Assembly (NCBI GenBank): GCA_013368325.1
Contig: JAACJK010000175.1
Location: 1 to 64,000, forward strand
Source of the DNA: Ephemerocybe angulata
Lineage: Eukaryota > Basidiomycota > Agaricomycetes > Agaricales > Psathyrellaceae
Direction: 5' to 3'
Length of the DNA stretch: 64,000 bases
Positions 52,664 to 64,000 of the stretch are shown here, piece by piece; positions within the stretch are counted from its first letter, which is position 1, and every line of letters begins with the position of its first letter. Both the position numbers and the translations under genes were made by a program. The notes beneath the pieces are model-generated. The model was not told where the DNA came from. It saw only the letters and a program-made list of their open reading frames with translations, and searched no databases.

Positions 52664-54518
52664 CTAACCAGGTGTGTAGTGGGGAGGAACCTCCTCAACA
52701 ATAGACACAGGCCGAGCTTGACTTGCCATCCGAATACCGCTGTCCTCGTGCACCACTACGCGAGAGGTCGAAGAACCTTCCCCAGCACTCTCGGGATTGG
52801 CGAAAGGATCTCGGTTCTTGCGAACCGGCTGGAGAAGGTTTGACTGGGAGCTGGCACCTGCAAAATCACTAGCCGTCCCGCTGCTGAACGACAAGCGGTT
52901 CGATGACGGGGGTGCTGCCATTCCAGACCTAAGGCTAGCCGCCATGGAAGAACCACCGTCTCCGCGCATTCCCATGTTCGATCCGTACGCTGAGGTACTG
53001 CCTTGGGTGATACCGAGGTTTTCAGGATGCTGGTAGTTATTGAGACGACGTTTCCTGTTCCGTCTCCAATAAAAGAATAGACCAGCGAGGAGGAGCGCCA
53101 ACAGCAGCCCGAGGACGATGCCAACGATAGCGGCGATCGGGAATCCGGAATTCTTGGCTGCGCCGATTGTGGAACCTGTGCCTTTATTCGATCCTTGATC
53201 ATTTGGGTTTCCTGCAACTTGCTGGACCCCATTGGCATCGACCGTGTATACCGTGACACCTCCCGTCAGTGTGGGTGTTCCGTTCTCGATGTCCAATGTC
53301 CCGCTCACGAGCTTCTCGATGTTGTCACCATTAGGGACGACGTCGGAGTCAGCATCGGAAACCTTGGTCACCGTAATCAGAGCAGGAACAGCAGTCGTCG
53401 TCGTCGTTCCGTCTTTGAGCACTGTGGTTATCACAGTCGATTCGCCGCTGGCGCTGCCACTTCCACCATCCATGCCAGTGCTCCCCGACCCGCTGTTTCC
53501 ACTGCCAGTTGCAGAGGAACCGGTGTTGCCGCCGGTGGTGCCCCCACTACTTGCCGGGGTGCTCGCAACCGTTCCAAGAAGCTGAGTCGATCCTCCCTCT
53601 ACGATTAGACTAGAAATCACAAGAGGGGTGACACTGCTGCTTCCCAGATAGGTGACGACGAGCGTGTGCTTCCCTTGGGAAAGCTTGGGCGTCTGGAAGA
53701 CCTGACGATTATAGTCTGAGCCGTCTCCTCCTCCGCGAATAGTGAACGAGACCGGCGAGCCGTTGTCGATGGAATAAGTCGCCTGCGAATCGCCATGGGG
53801 CAGTTGGTGGGGGTACATTGCAACCCAAGTGAGGCGGTTGCCTAAAAAGTTACAGTTAGAGTGCGTAATCGGCGCATAGTGCTATCGGCGCACCTATAAA
53901 TGAGAACGTCGCTTTGGACCCTTGGACAGTGGTCATTCTCCCGACATCTCCCAGCCCTTGCCAGGAGGAATCATACACCAGGTCCGCGTCGTACCGTGTG
54001 ATGAAGGCAACGGCGTCGTTCACGCTGACTGTAGGCTTGTACTGGATTTGATCAAACAGGAAAGGCTGGCCGCTGGTCGTGATGTCGATCCGTACGGTGT
54101 GCTTTCCGGCGGGCAGGTCGTAGAATTTGCAGAATGACCAATTGTTTTCGGTGTACTCGAAAGCGGCCTCCTTCTGAGTTTCTGCACCGTCGAGGTAACA
54201 CTTCCAATCGGGGTCGGGCTTGGACTTGGCATTCTTAACGGCTGTCGTTCCCATGATACGAGCGGCATCCCCTAAGAATAAGGTGGTAAAGAGTAAGAAC
54301 AAAATATGTGCAGGGTATGCATAGATACGGAATCACGTACCTGTAAAAGTGAAGCTCACACTGGAAGTGGTCGTCGTGCGATGCAACGTGTTGAGGTACG
54401 TCTGCCCGAAGTTCCCTTCCCCATTGTACTGACTTCCGTCTATGGAGGTCCAAGAGCCGGAGTAGCTGATAGAGCCATCCCTGTCGTCTGCAATAAACCA
54501 TCGCGTTTGCGCCGACAT
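52664..54518 (-). CDS. single-pass membrane protein with galactose-binding-like ectodomain
   Basis: Exons 54518-54341, 54271-53894 and 53841-52664; 577 residues. The N-terminus (MSAQTRWFIADDRDGSISYSGSW) starts a domain with W, FTG and FKFYDLP-type segments; a second similar beta-rich unit follows (DDAVAFITRYDADLVYDSSW, then YSIDNG...HTLVVTYLG). A Ser/Gly/Thr-rich stalk leads to one TM helix (FPIAAIVGIVLGLLLALLLAGLFFY) with RRNRKRR stop-transfer, then a Ser-rich cytosolic tail. The layout is common in agaricomycetes and resembles a wall or surface sensor. Function is inferred. Confidence 0.85.
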
Positions 54519-54939
54519 TCTGAGTCGAGCGTTATATTGGTAGAAAAGACTGGAGTGTGAGTGAATGAATGGACGACAAGACTGTTGCTTGTCAGGCTAG
54601 AAAACAGTGGAAAAAGTGGGGAAGACTGGGACGAGGCTCGTACCCTTCCAAGGCTCGATGGTGAGGGAAGAAAAGAGAAAGGTGCTCAAGAAAACCAAGC
54701 GAAACGCCCACGTTGGAACGTCATTCCACAGCATCCCACTGGCACCGGCGGCCCTGTGGCGGGATGGCATATCCCTGAAATGATGGCAATGCTACCTTGA
54801 GACAAAGACTTAGTTTGAGCGCCGCCGTTCAACAGCCGGGAACCCCGTGGACCCTGTACGAACCCTGATCGCCAAGAATGATTTACCGATTAAGTCCCTG
54901 GCAAGTAACATGAACAAAATAGATCCCTTCTGAAAAGTA

Positions 54940-57636
54940 CTATTCTTGAACCTCCTCTGTGTCAGTATCACTAATGTTTTCCCTGTCCTCTTCAATGGCC
55001 GTGTCGGACGCTGTACCCACCCCTTCTCTTCTCACACCGCTTCTATTGTGCGGTGGAGGTGTGCCGGTGCGCTTCAGATCCACAGTTTCGGGAGGGCTTT
55101 CAACGTATCTGGTTGTCCCAGGGGACGGAGGCTACGAAAGACACGTTAGTTTGCATTGCTGACCATGGGAACGCACATCACTCACTAGAAATCGCGGAGG
55201 TGTAGGGGTCGGTTGCTGAGATTGCCGGGAACCAAAGTACCCGTCCTGAGGAAAGTGCGGTTGATGAGGATAGGAATTAGGAGGAGGGTATGTGAGGTAT
55301 CCATCTAAAGGTCGACCCCGAGCCCACATGCCGGTGCCTTTAAACCCTTCTTGGGTGTCATATCTTGGTCGTGCATGTTCTTGGAAGCTTGAATCCGTTA
55401 TCAGATTTATCCTTTTCTTTCGAGGCGTAGATTGAATGGGTCCCATCAGTTGCGAGGGATCCTCTGGCGTACCCTGCCCACTATCTGGTTGAGTGGGCAT
55501 TACCTCGACTGAAGGAGGAGGAGTCGCGACAGAGAGAAAGGACCCCAGGAGGGCGCTGCCGATGGTCGTGTCCTTGGAACCCGGAGGTGGCGTTGCTGGG
55601 ATAGCAGAAGGGGGCGCCGGGGTAACGAAGACTTGAGTCGGCGGAGTAACACCAGCGTCAACATCAAATGAGGAAGGTCTCGATGCACCTTGAATCTCGA
55701 AGTCATACGTTTGGTCGCGATCCCCAATATCGTCACGAAGCACTGGGCCAAGGCCAAAAGAGCTCTCCACGTCGACATCTTTCTCCCCATTCCTATCGAT
55801 TCGCCTCTTCCTCTGGTTCCACCATGTTCTCAGGGTCTGCTGGGCATTGGCGAAATAATTAACGGGGGACCAGCTGCTATCGTACGGCAACCAAGCTGAA
55901 AGTCCGATTTTCCCATTCTTCAAGTTCTTCATCCATACGATCCAGATGACGAATACGAGGACGGTTAAGGGAATAGTGATAGCGGGATACAACCACCAGC
56001 CTTCAGCGATGGACATACCCGTAGGGCTTGAACGCGAAGGCTCTGCAGTTGTTTGGAAAAACGGCATGCTGAACAAGGTCTGTTGTGATGAGTTTTAGTG
56101 TCTGGCGCGAAAATGATTCGACGAAGAGATCACGCACGGCTACATAGGCACCAGGAAGGAAAAGGAGAGTCAGAGCTGCTATCCTATATTGCATGTCCAT
56201 TTCAATGGTCTTTCCCCGCCAGATTACATGCAACGCACGTCTTCATAGAGGAGCTATCCTTCCGCGTTTCCGTGGCAATTTTGGTGGTCGCAAGATTGAA
56301 GAAAAGATTGATGCGAACATTCGTGCGTTCCCTCCAATTGTGGACCCAACGATGCCAATTATTCGTTCTTGAGCGTAAGAATGAAAGAGAATCATTGACC
56401 GACGTCTTGGTAGTTGAACCCCTGAGCTTTAACCAAATCGAATCGGAGGAAGATAGAAGGTTGTGTACACCGATGAGGTAGTCGAGCTGCTCAGCGATCC
56501 CGTTCAACTCTTCCTGCATGATGTAGAAGTGTTGCGATAAATTATGAAGGTCATGCACGGCAGAGTTGAGGAGGCCATCACCATACTCGTCAGGCCGTAA
56601 GTGTTCCTGCGGAGCCATGTTATTGAGAATACGCTCGTATGGCCCAGATCATATATGCGCAACTCACATATGCCAACAGTTTGTGCGCAGTCTCAACGAC
56701 GCCTACGGACCAGTTACAGGCCACTTCGTCGATAATCAGGGTTTCCAGCACCAAAGGACGTAGGACGTGGTGGCGTATGTCCTGGGATGGAGCCGCCGCC
56801 CAGCGCAGGATATTGGTCTTGGTGCCTTCTGGACAAGACTGGATGATGTATGTCGATGTCCCTTGTTCGAGATCGTGCTTGAACCATGTGTGCGCAGGCC
56901 TTCCTCGCACGGAGTATCTGAAGAACCCTTCTGTGTAATGCATTTCCTTGCTTTTGAGCGCTGTACCGGAGCTGGACGTCAGCGGAAGCACTTACGAACA
57001 GAGGAGAGGGAGCCTTGGCCGTTTGGATCCTGCTTGAACGTCTTGAACAGCGCATTGCCGGTGTTCAGGAGCCATGGCGTTATTGTGATGCTCGAAAGGA
57101 AGATAGGGCAGACGCCTAGGTGCTTGATGAGGTAGAAAATCGTTGACGGGTGGAGAGCGACTTGTGTGTTATCGAAAGAGCCTTCGAGTCGGGGTGCGTG
57201 CGGCTCCAGTGTCGCTTCCTGGAGAAACCTTCAAGTCCTTTAGCAGAATGGCGAGAACAGATTAAGCGGTTACTTTACAGTATGCGCAATGCAGGTGGTT
57301 CCTTCGATCCTGCCTGTTCAGCCAAGGAAGCGCCACAGTGAGTCCCACAACGCCCTACAACCTACTATCGATGCCCGAAGATATCGCAATCACCTCTACA
57401 TGTGCAACGAGCTGTTCGTGCGTCAAGCTCTTCTTATGAATTGCTTCACCGTCCACCCCGCTTCCTACATCCAGAATGTCGACCGACGTGTCAATCTTCA
57501 CCGGGTGCTTGACCAGAATGGACTTCAGGGTCACATAGTCGGGTCGTTCGAGTTCGGGGTGGCCATATACCGGTTTATCTTCGAGGGGTATCGGTTCGTG
57601 AGGCCAATGAAGTAGCCAGCTCGGTTGCGAGGACAT
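54940..57636 (-). CDS. CorA-like membrane protein (paralogue B)
   Basis: Seven exons: 57636-57394, 57218-56996, 56930-56667 (ending at 56668), 56606-56239, 56183-56138, 56079-55186 and 55131-54940; 742 residues. Exon order and phases match paralogue A, including the 46 nt exon 5 encoding IAALTLLFLPGAYVA. TM1 ends in LFSMPFFQTT, TM2 is WWLYPAITIPLTVLVFVIW. The tail differs from A and ends in an acidic TDTEEVQE. Intron 1 is unusually long (175 nt). A and B flank the surface protein gene, all on one strand. Confidence 0.85.
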
Positions 57637-57778
57637 GGTTTGAAGATAGAGTGTTTAACGAAGTTGGAGGGCCGGTCTAGGGTGATGTGGAGCTCCTTCA
57701 GACCATGTACGGTTTTTCACCTCGTGCAGTCCTCGTGCGCTGAGGAGTATCAGAACCGCAATAGCATATAGATTCAAA

Positions 57779-57991
57779 ATGGGCTCACCAGACGGATTCT
57801 GGTCAAAACTCTTGATCTTTCCCCGTGGACCGTGGACGTGGAACGAGCTTAACCGGTGTTACGAGATCATAACTGAATTTGACCCTTCAACGCCGGCATT
57901 GGACGACCTCCTGAGGGTAACGACCAGGTATGCATCGGAAGAGTCCTTAGGTCCGTTATATGCTATCCTACGCATTTCGGCCACTAGTTGA
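57779..57991 (+). CDS. small hypothetical protein
   Basis: 70 residues starting MGSPDGFWSKLLIFPRGPW, divergent from CorA-like B with 142 bp between starts. No family recognised. Length and position allow a real short gene, but chance cannot be excluded. Confidence 0.3.
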   Translation: MGSPDGFWSKLLIFPRGPWTWNELNRCYEIITEFDPSTPALDDLLRVTTRYASEESLGPLYAILRISATS

Positions 57992-58599
57992 AAACCGAAC
58001 GCTTGGATGACAGGGGCGCAAAGAGGTGCAATGTGAAGGTGTTTACGTTGCAGATTCAGATGACGCCCAGAGATTGATCTAATCTTATCTAATCTTCCAG
58101 TAAGTAACGCCTGAGCGTGATATTCGGGTCCGAAGTGGCCACTGAGCTGCTCAACTCGTCAAAGCTGGTTTCACCGTTCACGGCGTTCAAGCTCAAGAGG
58201 ACCCCTGGAAACTGCCACCGAGGCATGATTCAAAATCCGGATAAAACCTGAGGTTTCAGAGGTCAAATTTTACAGTACGAGTATTTCGAGGATATCAAAG
58301 GAACCGACTCACCGATTCTATTCAAACTTGGACAGGTTCCTTCCCTAACATAGGCGCATGGCTTACAAAGGGTACTGAGAACACACCACCCTCAGGCCAT
58401 GAGATCGGTTATCTTATCTTTGAAATTTCTATCCGGATTCAATCCGTATTTTGGACCAGGCCTCCTGAGGCTCTGGTGCCCCAGCTACTGAGTACTGACT
58501 CCCGCTCTTGGCTATTCCAGGAAAATACAGTCTCGTTACCTCGAGTCGAGGCGTAAGATACTCTACCCTTGCCAGCAATGGCATGGCATACGAGCTTAC

Positions 58600-58937
58600 A
58601 CCTGCTGATCAAAGTGTTAATCACCTTCTTCGTCCGGCCGAGGCTAGCAGACCAATTGAAGGCTACACCTGTTGTCGTTACCAGCGTCAAAGCTGGTTTA
58701 TGCCACTCTAGCCTGCGTCGCGAATTCACGGGCATCCGTCGGCTCTTCGTTGACATCCTAGAACGCTTCTTTGCCCGCACCACGAAGGAGGGTGGCCGCA
58801 TGCTTACCTTCGCGGCGGTAGGCAGCGCCGAAAACCCCTCGGACAAACTACGGGGGGCTTATATCAATCTTGACCAGGTCGACGACCCAGGGGATCATGC
58901 CGACATCGCCATGTTTTTCTTAGAGCGATTTGGTTAG
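58600..58937 (+). pseudogene. remnant of a short-chain dehydrogenase C-terminus
   Basis: The frame reads LADQLKATPVVVTSVKAGLCHSSL...FARTTKEGGRMLTFAAV...LRGAYINL, which matches the C-terminal third of fungal SDR oxidoreductases. The Rossmann half, the catalytic Tyr-x3-Lys and a start codon are missing. The surrounding 57992-59175 has no other gene. Confidence 0.65.
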
Positions 58938-59175
58938 AGAGCTTTCCAATATCGATCCGCGAATAGCTGATATTGTGAGGGCCTTTTCTGCCTGAAGTTC
59001 CTTCCTCAGAGTCATAACGACCCCTCGAGCAATCGTCTATGTCAATCTCGTACATAGCAATATAATACCCGATTATCAGCCCTCGTTACATAGAAATGTC
59101 CCTGCGACCTACAACTACAACTACAAAGCGAACGAACTCGAACGAAACAGCGGTGAACGTTGAAATGTTTCGGAA

Positions 59176-62100
59176 TCATGACACCATCATACCCATAGCC
59201 TTCGACCCGTTTGCCCTTTCTTCTAGCCGCCCGAAGTGACACCGATGGCAATACAGGTAGTCTTTGCCATCAGACGCCGGCGACATCGATGACGAAGATG
59301 GCGTCGAACTTTCGACGTAAAGCTCTCCATTATCTGCTCTGTAGAACGCCGGGGAGAAGTGGGACTTGCACTCGCAGCATTCAGGGTCGGTGGATATGAT
59401 AAGGTCCGGCGTAGAGGATGTGGTGCTCCCTTCAGTGCGGATATTGAGGATGTTGTCCAGGCGGCGAGCTTTGCGGAGCAAGCCGTGCGCCGTGCTCACG
59501 GGCGCTTGTTTGTAGGCTTGGCAGTATACTTGAAGCGCGGTCTGAGGAGGCAGTGTTAATTCTCTGGGCCTAACCAGTTCAATGAATAATCTCCCTTACC
59601 TCGCCGCCCTCATTGCTCTCACAGATGTCATAGATATCGCGCTTTGTGCGATCGTGGTCTTTGCAGGAAATGATGGCGTGCATAGACCCTGTTTCGCCTT
59701 TGAATGTGGTCATAATGGTGGTATCACGTCTACTGCTCTTGACCTGAAGCGAAATACTCGTCAGCATAAGGGAAAGCGATAGGTGCATTTTCTACTTACT
59801 GGTTGGATCTCAAACCCGAACTTATGACCCTGCTTCCATGCACACGAGATGTGGAACTCTTTGGGGCAGTCATTGCATTTGATCACAGCGCCCTCTATTT
59901 CACCGCACAGACAGCATTTCTAAACGAGAAGGCACAAGTCAGTCACCTAGCTCCAATAGAATTTTAGTGATGAGCTCACCGTTGTCCACCGATGCCGTGT
60001 AATCGTGCTCATGCCCTCAACCAGCCGCAACCGCGCAGCGTCCGTGAACGTGAGTTCAGGGGTAAATACGGCGCAGATGACATGCGTCCACCCTTGACCT
60101 TCCGTGGGCTTGCAAGCACGGAGAAGGGTATCGGAAGGGGGCCAAGGTTTCATCCTCCGCTCCTCCGGCCCAGCTCGCGGACAAAGTAAACAGTCGTGGT
60201 TCTATCACAATTAGATCAGCTCAAACCAGGCGTATAAGAGAACACCGACGTACAATTGAAGCTTCTAGAGTTTCCTCGTTCTCACAGAGTTCACAAGTCC
60301 AGTTATCGAGCTGGGCTGGATCGACGGTTGCACCAACAGCGCCAGCATGCACCCTGAGGTGGCATTTCTTACACTTCAAGACCTTGCCTAGAGGGCCAGT
60401 CTTGGAGCACGCAAGACACTTCAGGAGAGTGACCGCAGAAGGGGCGGCGGGAGGAGGTGTCGACTGCACAGAGGCAGAAGTCTATCGCAGATTGTTAGTA
60501 CACAAAGCCAACCAAGGCCAAAGCATATCACATACCCTAGCCCTCTTCGTACTGGGTCCGGTCAGCGGAGTTCCCTCCCTCTTTTCTATGGCTTTCGACT
60601 TGGACGAGGGCAAAGCGTCTTCCGCACGAAGTGGCCGCACATTGAGGTCAGCATATCTCCGCCAATTACTACCACACTGATCACACAAGACATTAGTGGG
60701 AAGGCCTTTCGGAGCTTTCCACCATGTCGTCGTTTCCCTAGTCCGACAGGCGCCACAGCTTGGGGACTTGGAAGGCTGAGCGACGATGGAGCCTTCGTCA
60801 TCGCTGAGGCCAACGTGGATACCTTCCTCGCGCTCGGCAGCTGATTCGTACTGCTTATTGATAGGCTTAGGCGGCGGTCCATGTCTCCTAAGGCGTCGGT
60901 TCTCTTCCCCGAGTTTGCCGCTGAATCTGTTTTAGTTTGGCATCAGACGACAGGGCTAGTGATACACACCTCTTCCAGTGACCGTAGAACCGTACTATCT
61001 CGGGCATGGAACGGTTAGGCACCTCGTCCCTTACAGCGCGAAGTTCGGGGCCGTGTAACGCAATGGCGTCCTCGAAGGCCACGATCTCCTCGTGCGAGAA
61101 TGGCTTGTCGAAAACGGGTGTCTCGTTCTTCTTCCACTACATAACGACGTCAGGGTCGCACACGGAAAACAATGGCTGAACAAACCTTTTCAAGGCGCGA
61201 AAGATACTTCATATTTACTGACGTGAATGGCCGTGCTGCAAGTGCGGCATCTGAGTACCGGCGAATGAGTTCAGTCAGCCAGTCCACGCTGCTCTTGACC
61301 TCAGGATCGTTAGACAGCCCCTTCTTGCATGCCTCCACTGTCAGAACTGTCAGTAGACTATATCGTCAGCGCTTGACTGCTATTTACCTTCGGCGACTGT
61401 TGAGGAGGAGGTCATAAGCGTCTTCATATGTTAAATGGAGTAAGTGAGCCTTACCTTCTGCGTCAGTAAGGGAATTAATAACACCCAAAACTTCGACGGT
61501 CGAATCACCTCCCCGCTCCTCGATGTCTTATGTTTTGGTTAGAGGCAAACTCGAAGTTGGGCAGATGTCACACGTACCTGGTGGGTAGTTGTATGGATCC
61601 GGCGCAAGGGGCACATTAGCTTGATACTTTGGACCTTGCCGCGTGGCTGTTCTAGGGAAGATGAGATCTTCCTCGTCTACGTCCCTGATTAACATACAGG
61701 ACAATTGAATGAAACTGGAACAACAAACCTAGTGTATCTTCTGCAACGGTGTATTGCCTGGGAGGACGGCTGAGAACAAGGGATGAATAATAAGGTAAAT
61801 TCACCTACCCAAAGTAGCGAAATGGCCACATCTTGAAATGCTTCACGGGGAAGCTTTCCTGCTTGTCCGCAAGACTTTTGTCCTTTCGCGGACGCCCGCG
61901 CCCCCGAGCAGGAGGTGCGTTCGACTTCAGCACCTTTGGCGCCGCAGACACTACGGGGCGAACTTCATGGCTATCCACTTCTTCCTCGTGCTTCTTGGAG
62001 CAAGGTGCACAAGTCCAGCCGTATCCGCGAGTTGGTTTCGCGAGTAAAGGAGGCTGGACACAGTGCATGTGGAAGAAGCGTTTGCAACGGTCGCATTGCA

Positions 62101-62857
62101 CTGTTTCAGGGCTGCGGTGTGTCAGAGACCATCTTATTGTACACGGTCAATGAGGCGGCGCTTACCTCGGGCACCACTCAGAACAAGAATCACAAAGGCG
62201 TATTTGGTCGGTAAGGTCTGGAATGACTTCTTTCTCTGCGACGACGTATTCATATCGCGAGATGAGGACTTCACGAATGTTGTCGGGCACTATAGTGAGG
62301 GGCGGAACTCATAAATATGCCTAAAATGGCAATAAAGGGCCAAATAAACTCACGATTCCGGACATCACGAGCAGGGATAACTTCAAACTCTCTCTTGATA
62401 TAAGGATCGAAGAGCCTGTTGAAGTAAAACCTATCTGGTCGTTTCTTCCAGCCCGACAAATCTGAAATCTTGTCCCGATGCACCACGTGGCACTTGGCAC
62501 GAAGTTGATTGATGTCGCATACTTCCGAATATATGGCTGCTAGGAGGAGACGGGAGTCTGCAACGGGGCGGTCGCTCACATCGCTAGGGCGATAATACCA
62601 GGCCAATCGGACTCTGGTGTAGAGAAAATTCCTGCCCGCGGCCCCTTTGGGAGCATCTGCTGGTGGAAGAAATTCCATGATTCGGGCCACTGAGTAGGGG
62701 GTGCCATCTCGGGTGTCCCAACTGGGCGAGCAGTATACATGGTCTGTAAAATATGCATGAATAATCGGGGAGTGTTTTGATATGAATGAGAATCATTATT
62801 ACCATTGACCTTTACTTGCTCGCCGTTTTTCAAGTACACAGGAACGTCGTCGGACAT
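59176..62857 (-). CDS. SNT2: SNT2-type BAH/PHD/SANT chromatin reader
   Basis: Fifteen exons, 951 residues, starting MSDDVPVYLKNGEQVKVN; the codon further up at 62887 is TTG. In order: BAH domain (residues about 20-145), PHD finger CDSCSEWC...CDRCKRFFHMHC...WTCAPC spliced over exons 3-4, AT-hook-like GRGRPRK, SANT-like helices (SHEEIVAFEDAIALHG...FYGHWKR), a GATA-like CGAC...CDQCG finger, then PHD and extended PHD fingers (CLACSKTG..., CLLCPRAG..., CCLCGEIEGAVIKCNDCPKEFHISC). Yeast Snt2 works with histone-modifying partners in stress responses. Exons of 29 and 72 nt make single-frame reading unreliable. Confidence 0.9.
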
Positions 62858-64000
62858 CGTTGATGAGGCGACGCAAGCTGAGCTCAAATTGATGCTCTAA
62901 TGTGGGAAAAAAGCTGGTAAAGCAAAGGATAGCAGGCAATTACTGCGGATGTGCCAGTGAGCCCTTCTAGATTATTTGAATAGGGTAGAAGGGGAATAAC
63001 GACGACGGGCGTCAGATTCTGGCGAGAAGGTGGGGGAGAGGAAACAAGAGGTGAATATTGTAACTCCGACGCCATGAACAAACAAATCAATGCTAGCTCG
63101 TCGACTCGGCCACCCATCAAGCCGCGAGCCTTACAGCTCCTCAATTACCTTTATAAACGACTATACTCCTTCCTATGCTGGTCAGAGTCATTCCTCTATC
63201 CCGGACCCGCCATCCCTGCTCCGTACCCCCAGCCTCCCGCGGTCTGGAATATTCTGGTAGGTATGAGGAGTATGGTTGTGCCACCGCGCATCCCGTGAAA
63301 TTATCCGACCACGGACGGGGGTGGCAACGCGGGTCGATAACCTTTCCCACAAGTGAATCCCCCACCATAATTTGGCTTTGAAGCTACCAGGGATGAGAAG
63401 CGCACACCACGGAGGCTGTTCGTGCGGGGAGAGGCAGGCGCCAATGCCGGAGTTGTTGCTCCGACCCGTCATTTCAGAAGAACCAGAACTAGGGCGAAGC
63501 ACAGCATGTTATGCCCCGAGAAGTCTACTCGAACTCAATGCTAAACAGTGTACTGGGAAGACGAAGACGAGGAGGATAACGTGTAGCCGGTCAAGATCAC
63601 CCATCACTTCGGCGCCAAGTAAGCAAATATTATGCCAAGCACCAATTCGTTTGCTCGAGTAGGATAAATTGGAGGGAGCAAAGTCCATGGGTCGATTTCA
63701 TAATACCATTCGATTTGTACAGGCCTGCAGCAATCTTAAGAATGAAAAGGGGACGAGGCGGCGTTGTGCAGCGAGTCGTCTTTAAGGGACAGCCAGGCCC
63801 GATCAAAGTGGTGTTGCCGTTTCTGGGAGGGGTCCGGCCTTCATGTGGACAAGGCAGAGAAACCTTGGTCATACTCTCACCGTCAGTTTGGGCGACTTTC
63901 TCATTCAGCTTCTTTCTTATACCCAAGCCCCTTTGCCGGGTGCGAAGCGCCATGTCGGGATGGCTACGAACGTCAAATAGCCGCAAGTCGTTGAACGTCT
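62858..64000. other. upstream of SNT2, no gene supported
   Basis: The first 200 bp is the SNT2 promoter. A 74 residue frame at 63074-63298 (+) and others further right lack recognisable features. The right end may hold the edge of a gene outside the window. Confidence 0.4.

Noticed and set aside
61670..61760. A 29 nt SNT2 exon that seemed to cause a premature stop
   Set aside because: Using the acceptor at GTAG before 61676 restores the frame, so no poison exon is needed.

Overview
The window is nuclear DNA of a filamentous basidiomycete, most likely an Agaricomycete. Genes carry many short GT-AG introns (about 45-175 bp) and even 11-21 nt micro-exons. The protein families point the same way: F-box proteins with degenerate leucine-rich tails, NACHT-type STAND NTPases, CorA-like membrane proteins, CE3 esterases, and a Ty3/gypsy element with a DUF4100-like region. 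No genus is claimed. Exon boundaries were inferred by eye from GT-AG sites and frame continuity.

Layout. 1-14509 is one very large Ty3/gypsy LTR retrotransposon that runs off the left edge of the window. It has a partial 5' LTR, then gag, a zinc-knuckle frame, a protease frame and a pol frame. Beyond pol lie about 4.8 kb carrying two multi-exon genes on the opposite strand, then a polypurine tract and a 1386 bp 3' LTR with TGATG/CATCA ends. 14510-17556 holds a NACHT gene broken by a 781 bp TIR transposon and truncated at its C-terminus; its intact paralogue is at 24480-26999. Between them lie a PARG-like gene, ORC4 (with AT-hooks), ALG5 and a tRNA-Gly. 27110-36586 holds a RING protein, an F-box protein, an unknown protein, a coiled-coil protein and nitronate monooxygenase. 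37294-45644 is a small family cluster: three F-box paralogues flanked by two CE3 esterase copies, one with a leftover third 3' end. 46208-48975 has two more intron-containing tRNA-Gly genes, Mediator subunit MED20 and an acidic protein. 49340-57636 has two CorA-like paralogues around a single-pass membrane protein. 59176-62857 is a 15-exon SNT2-type chromatin reader.

How it fits together. The single-copy genes are housekeeping: replication origin licensing, N-glycosylation, transcription and chromatin. Between them sit expanding fungal families (NACHT, F-box, CE3, CorA-like) showing fresh duplication, conversion and transposon damage. The most unusual object is the retrotransposon. Its coding frames are joined by two in-frame -1 slippery heptamers, each followed by a potential stem, and it carries two intact antisense genes whose introns would survive retrotransposition because the genomic RNA reads them backwards.
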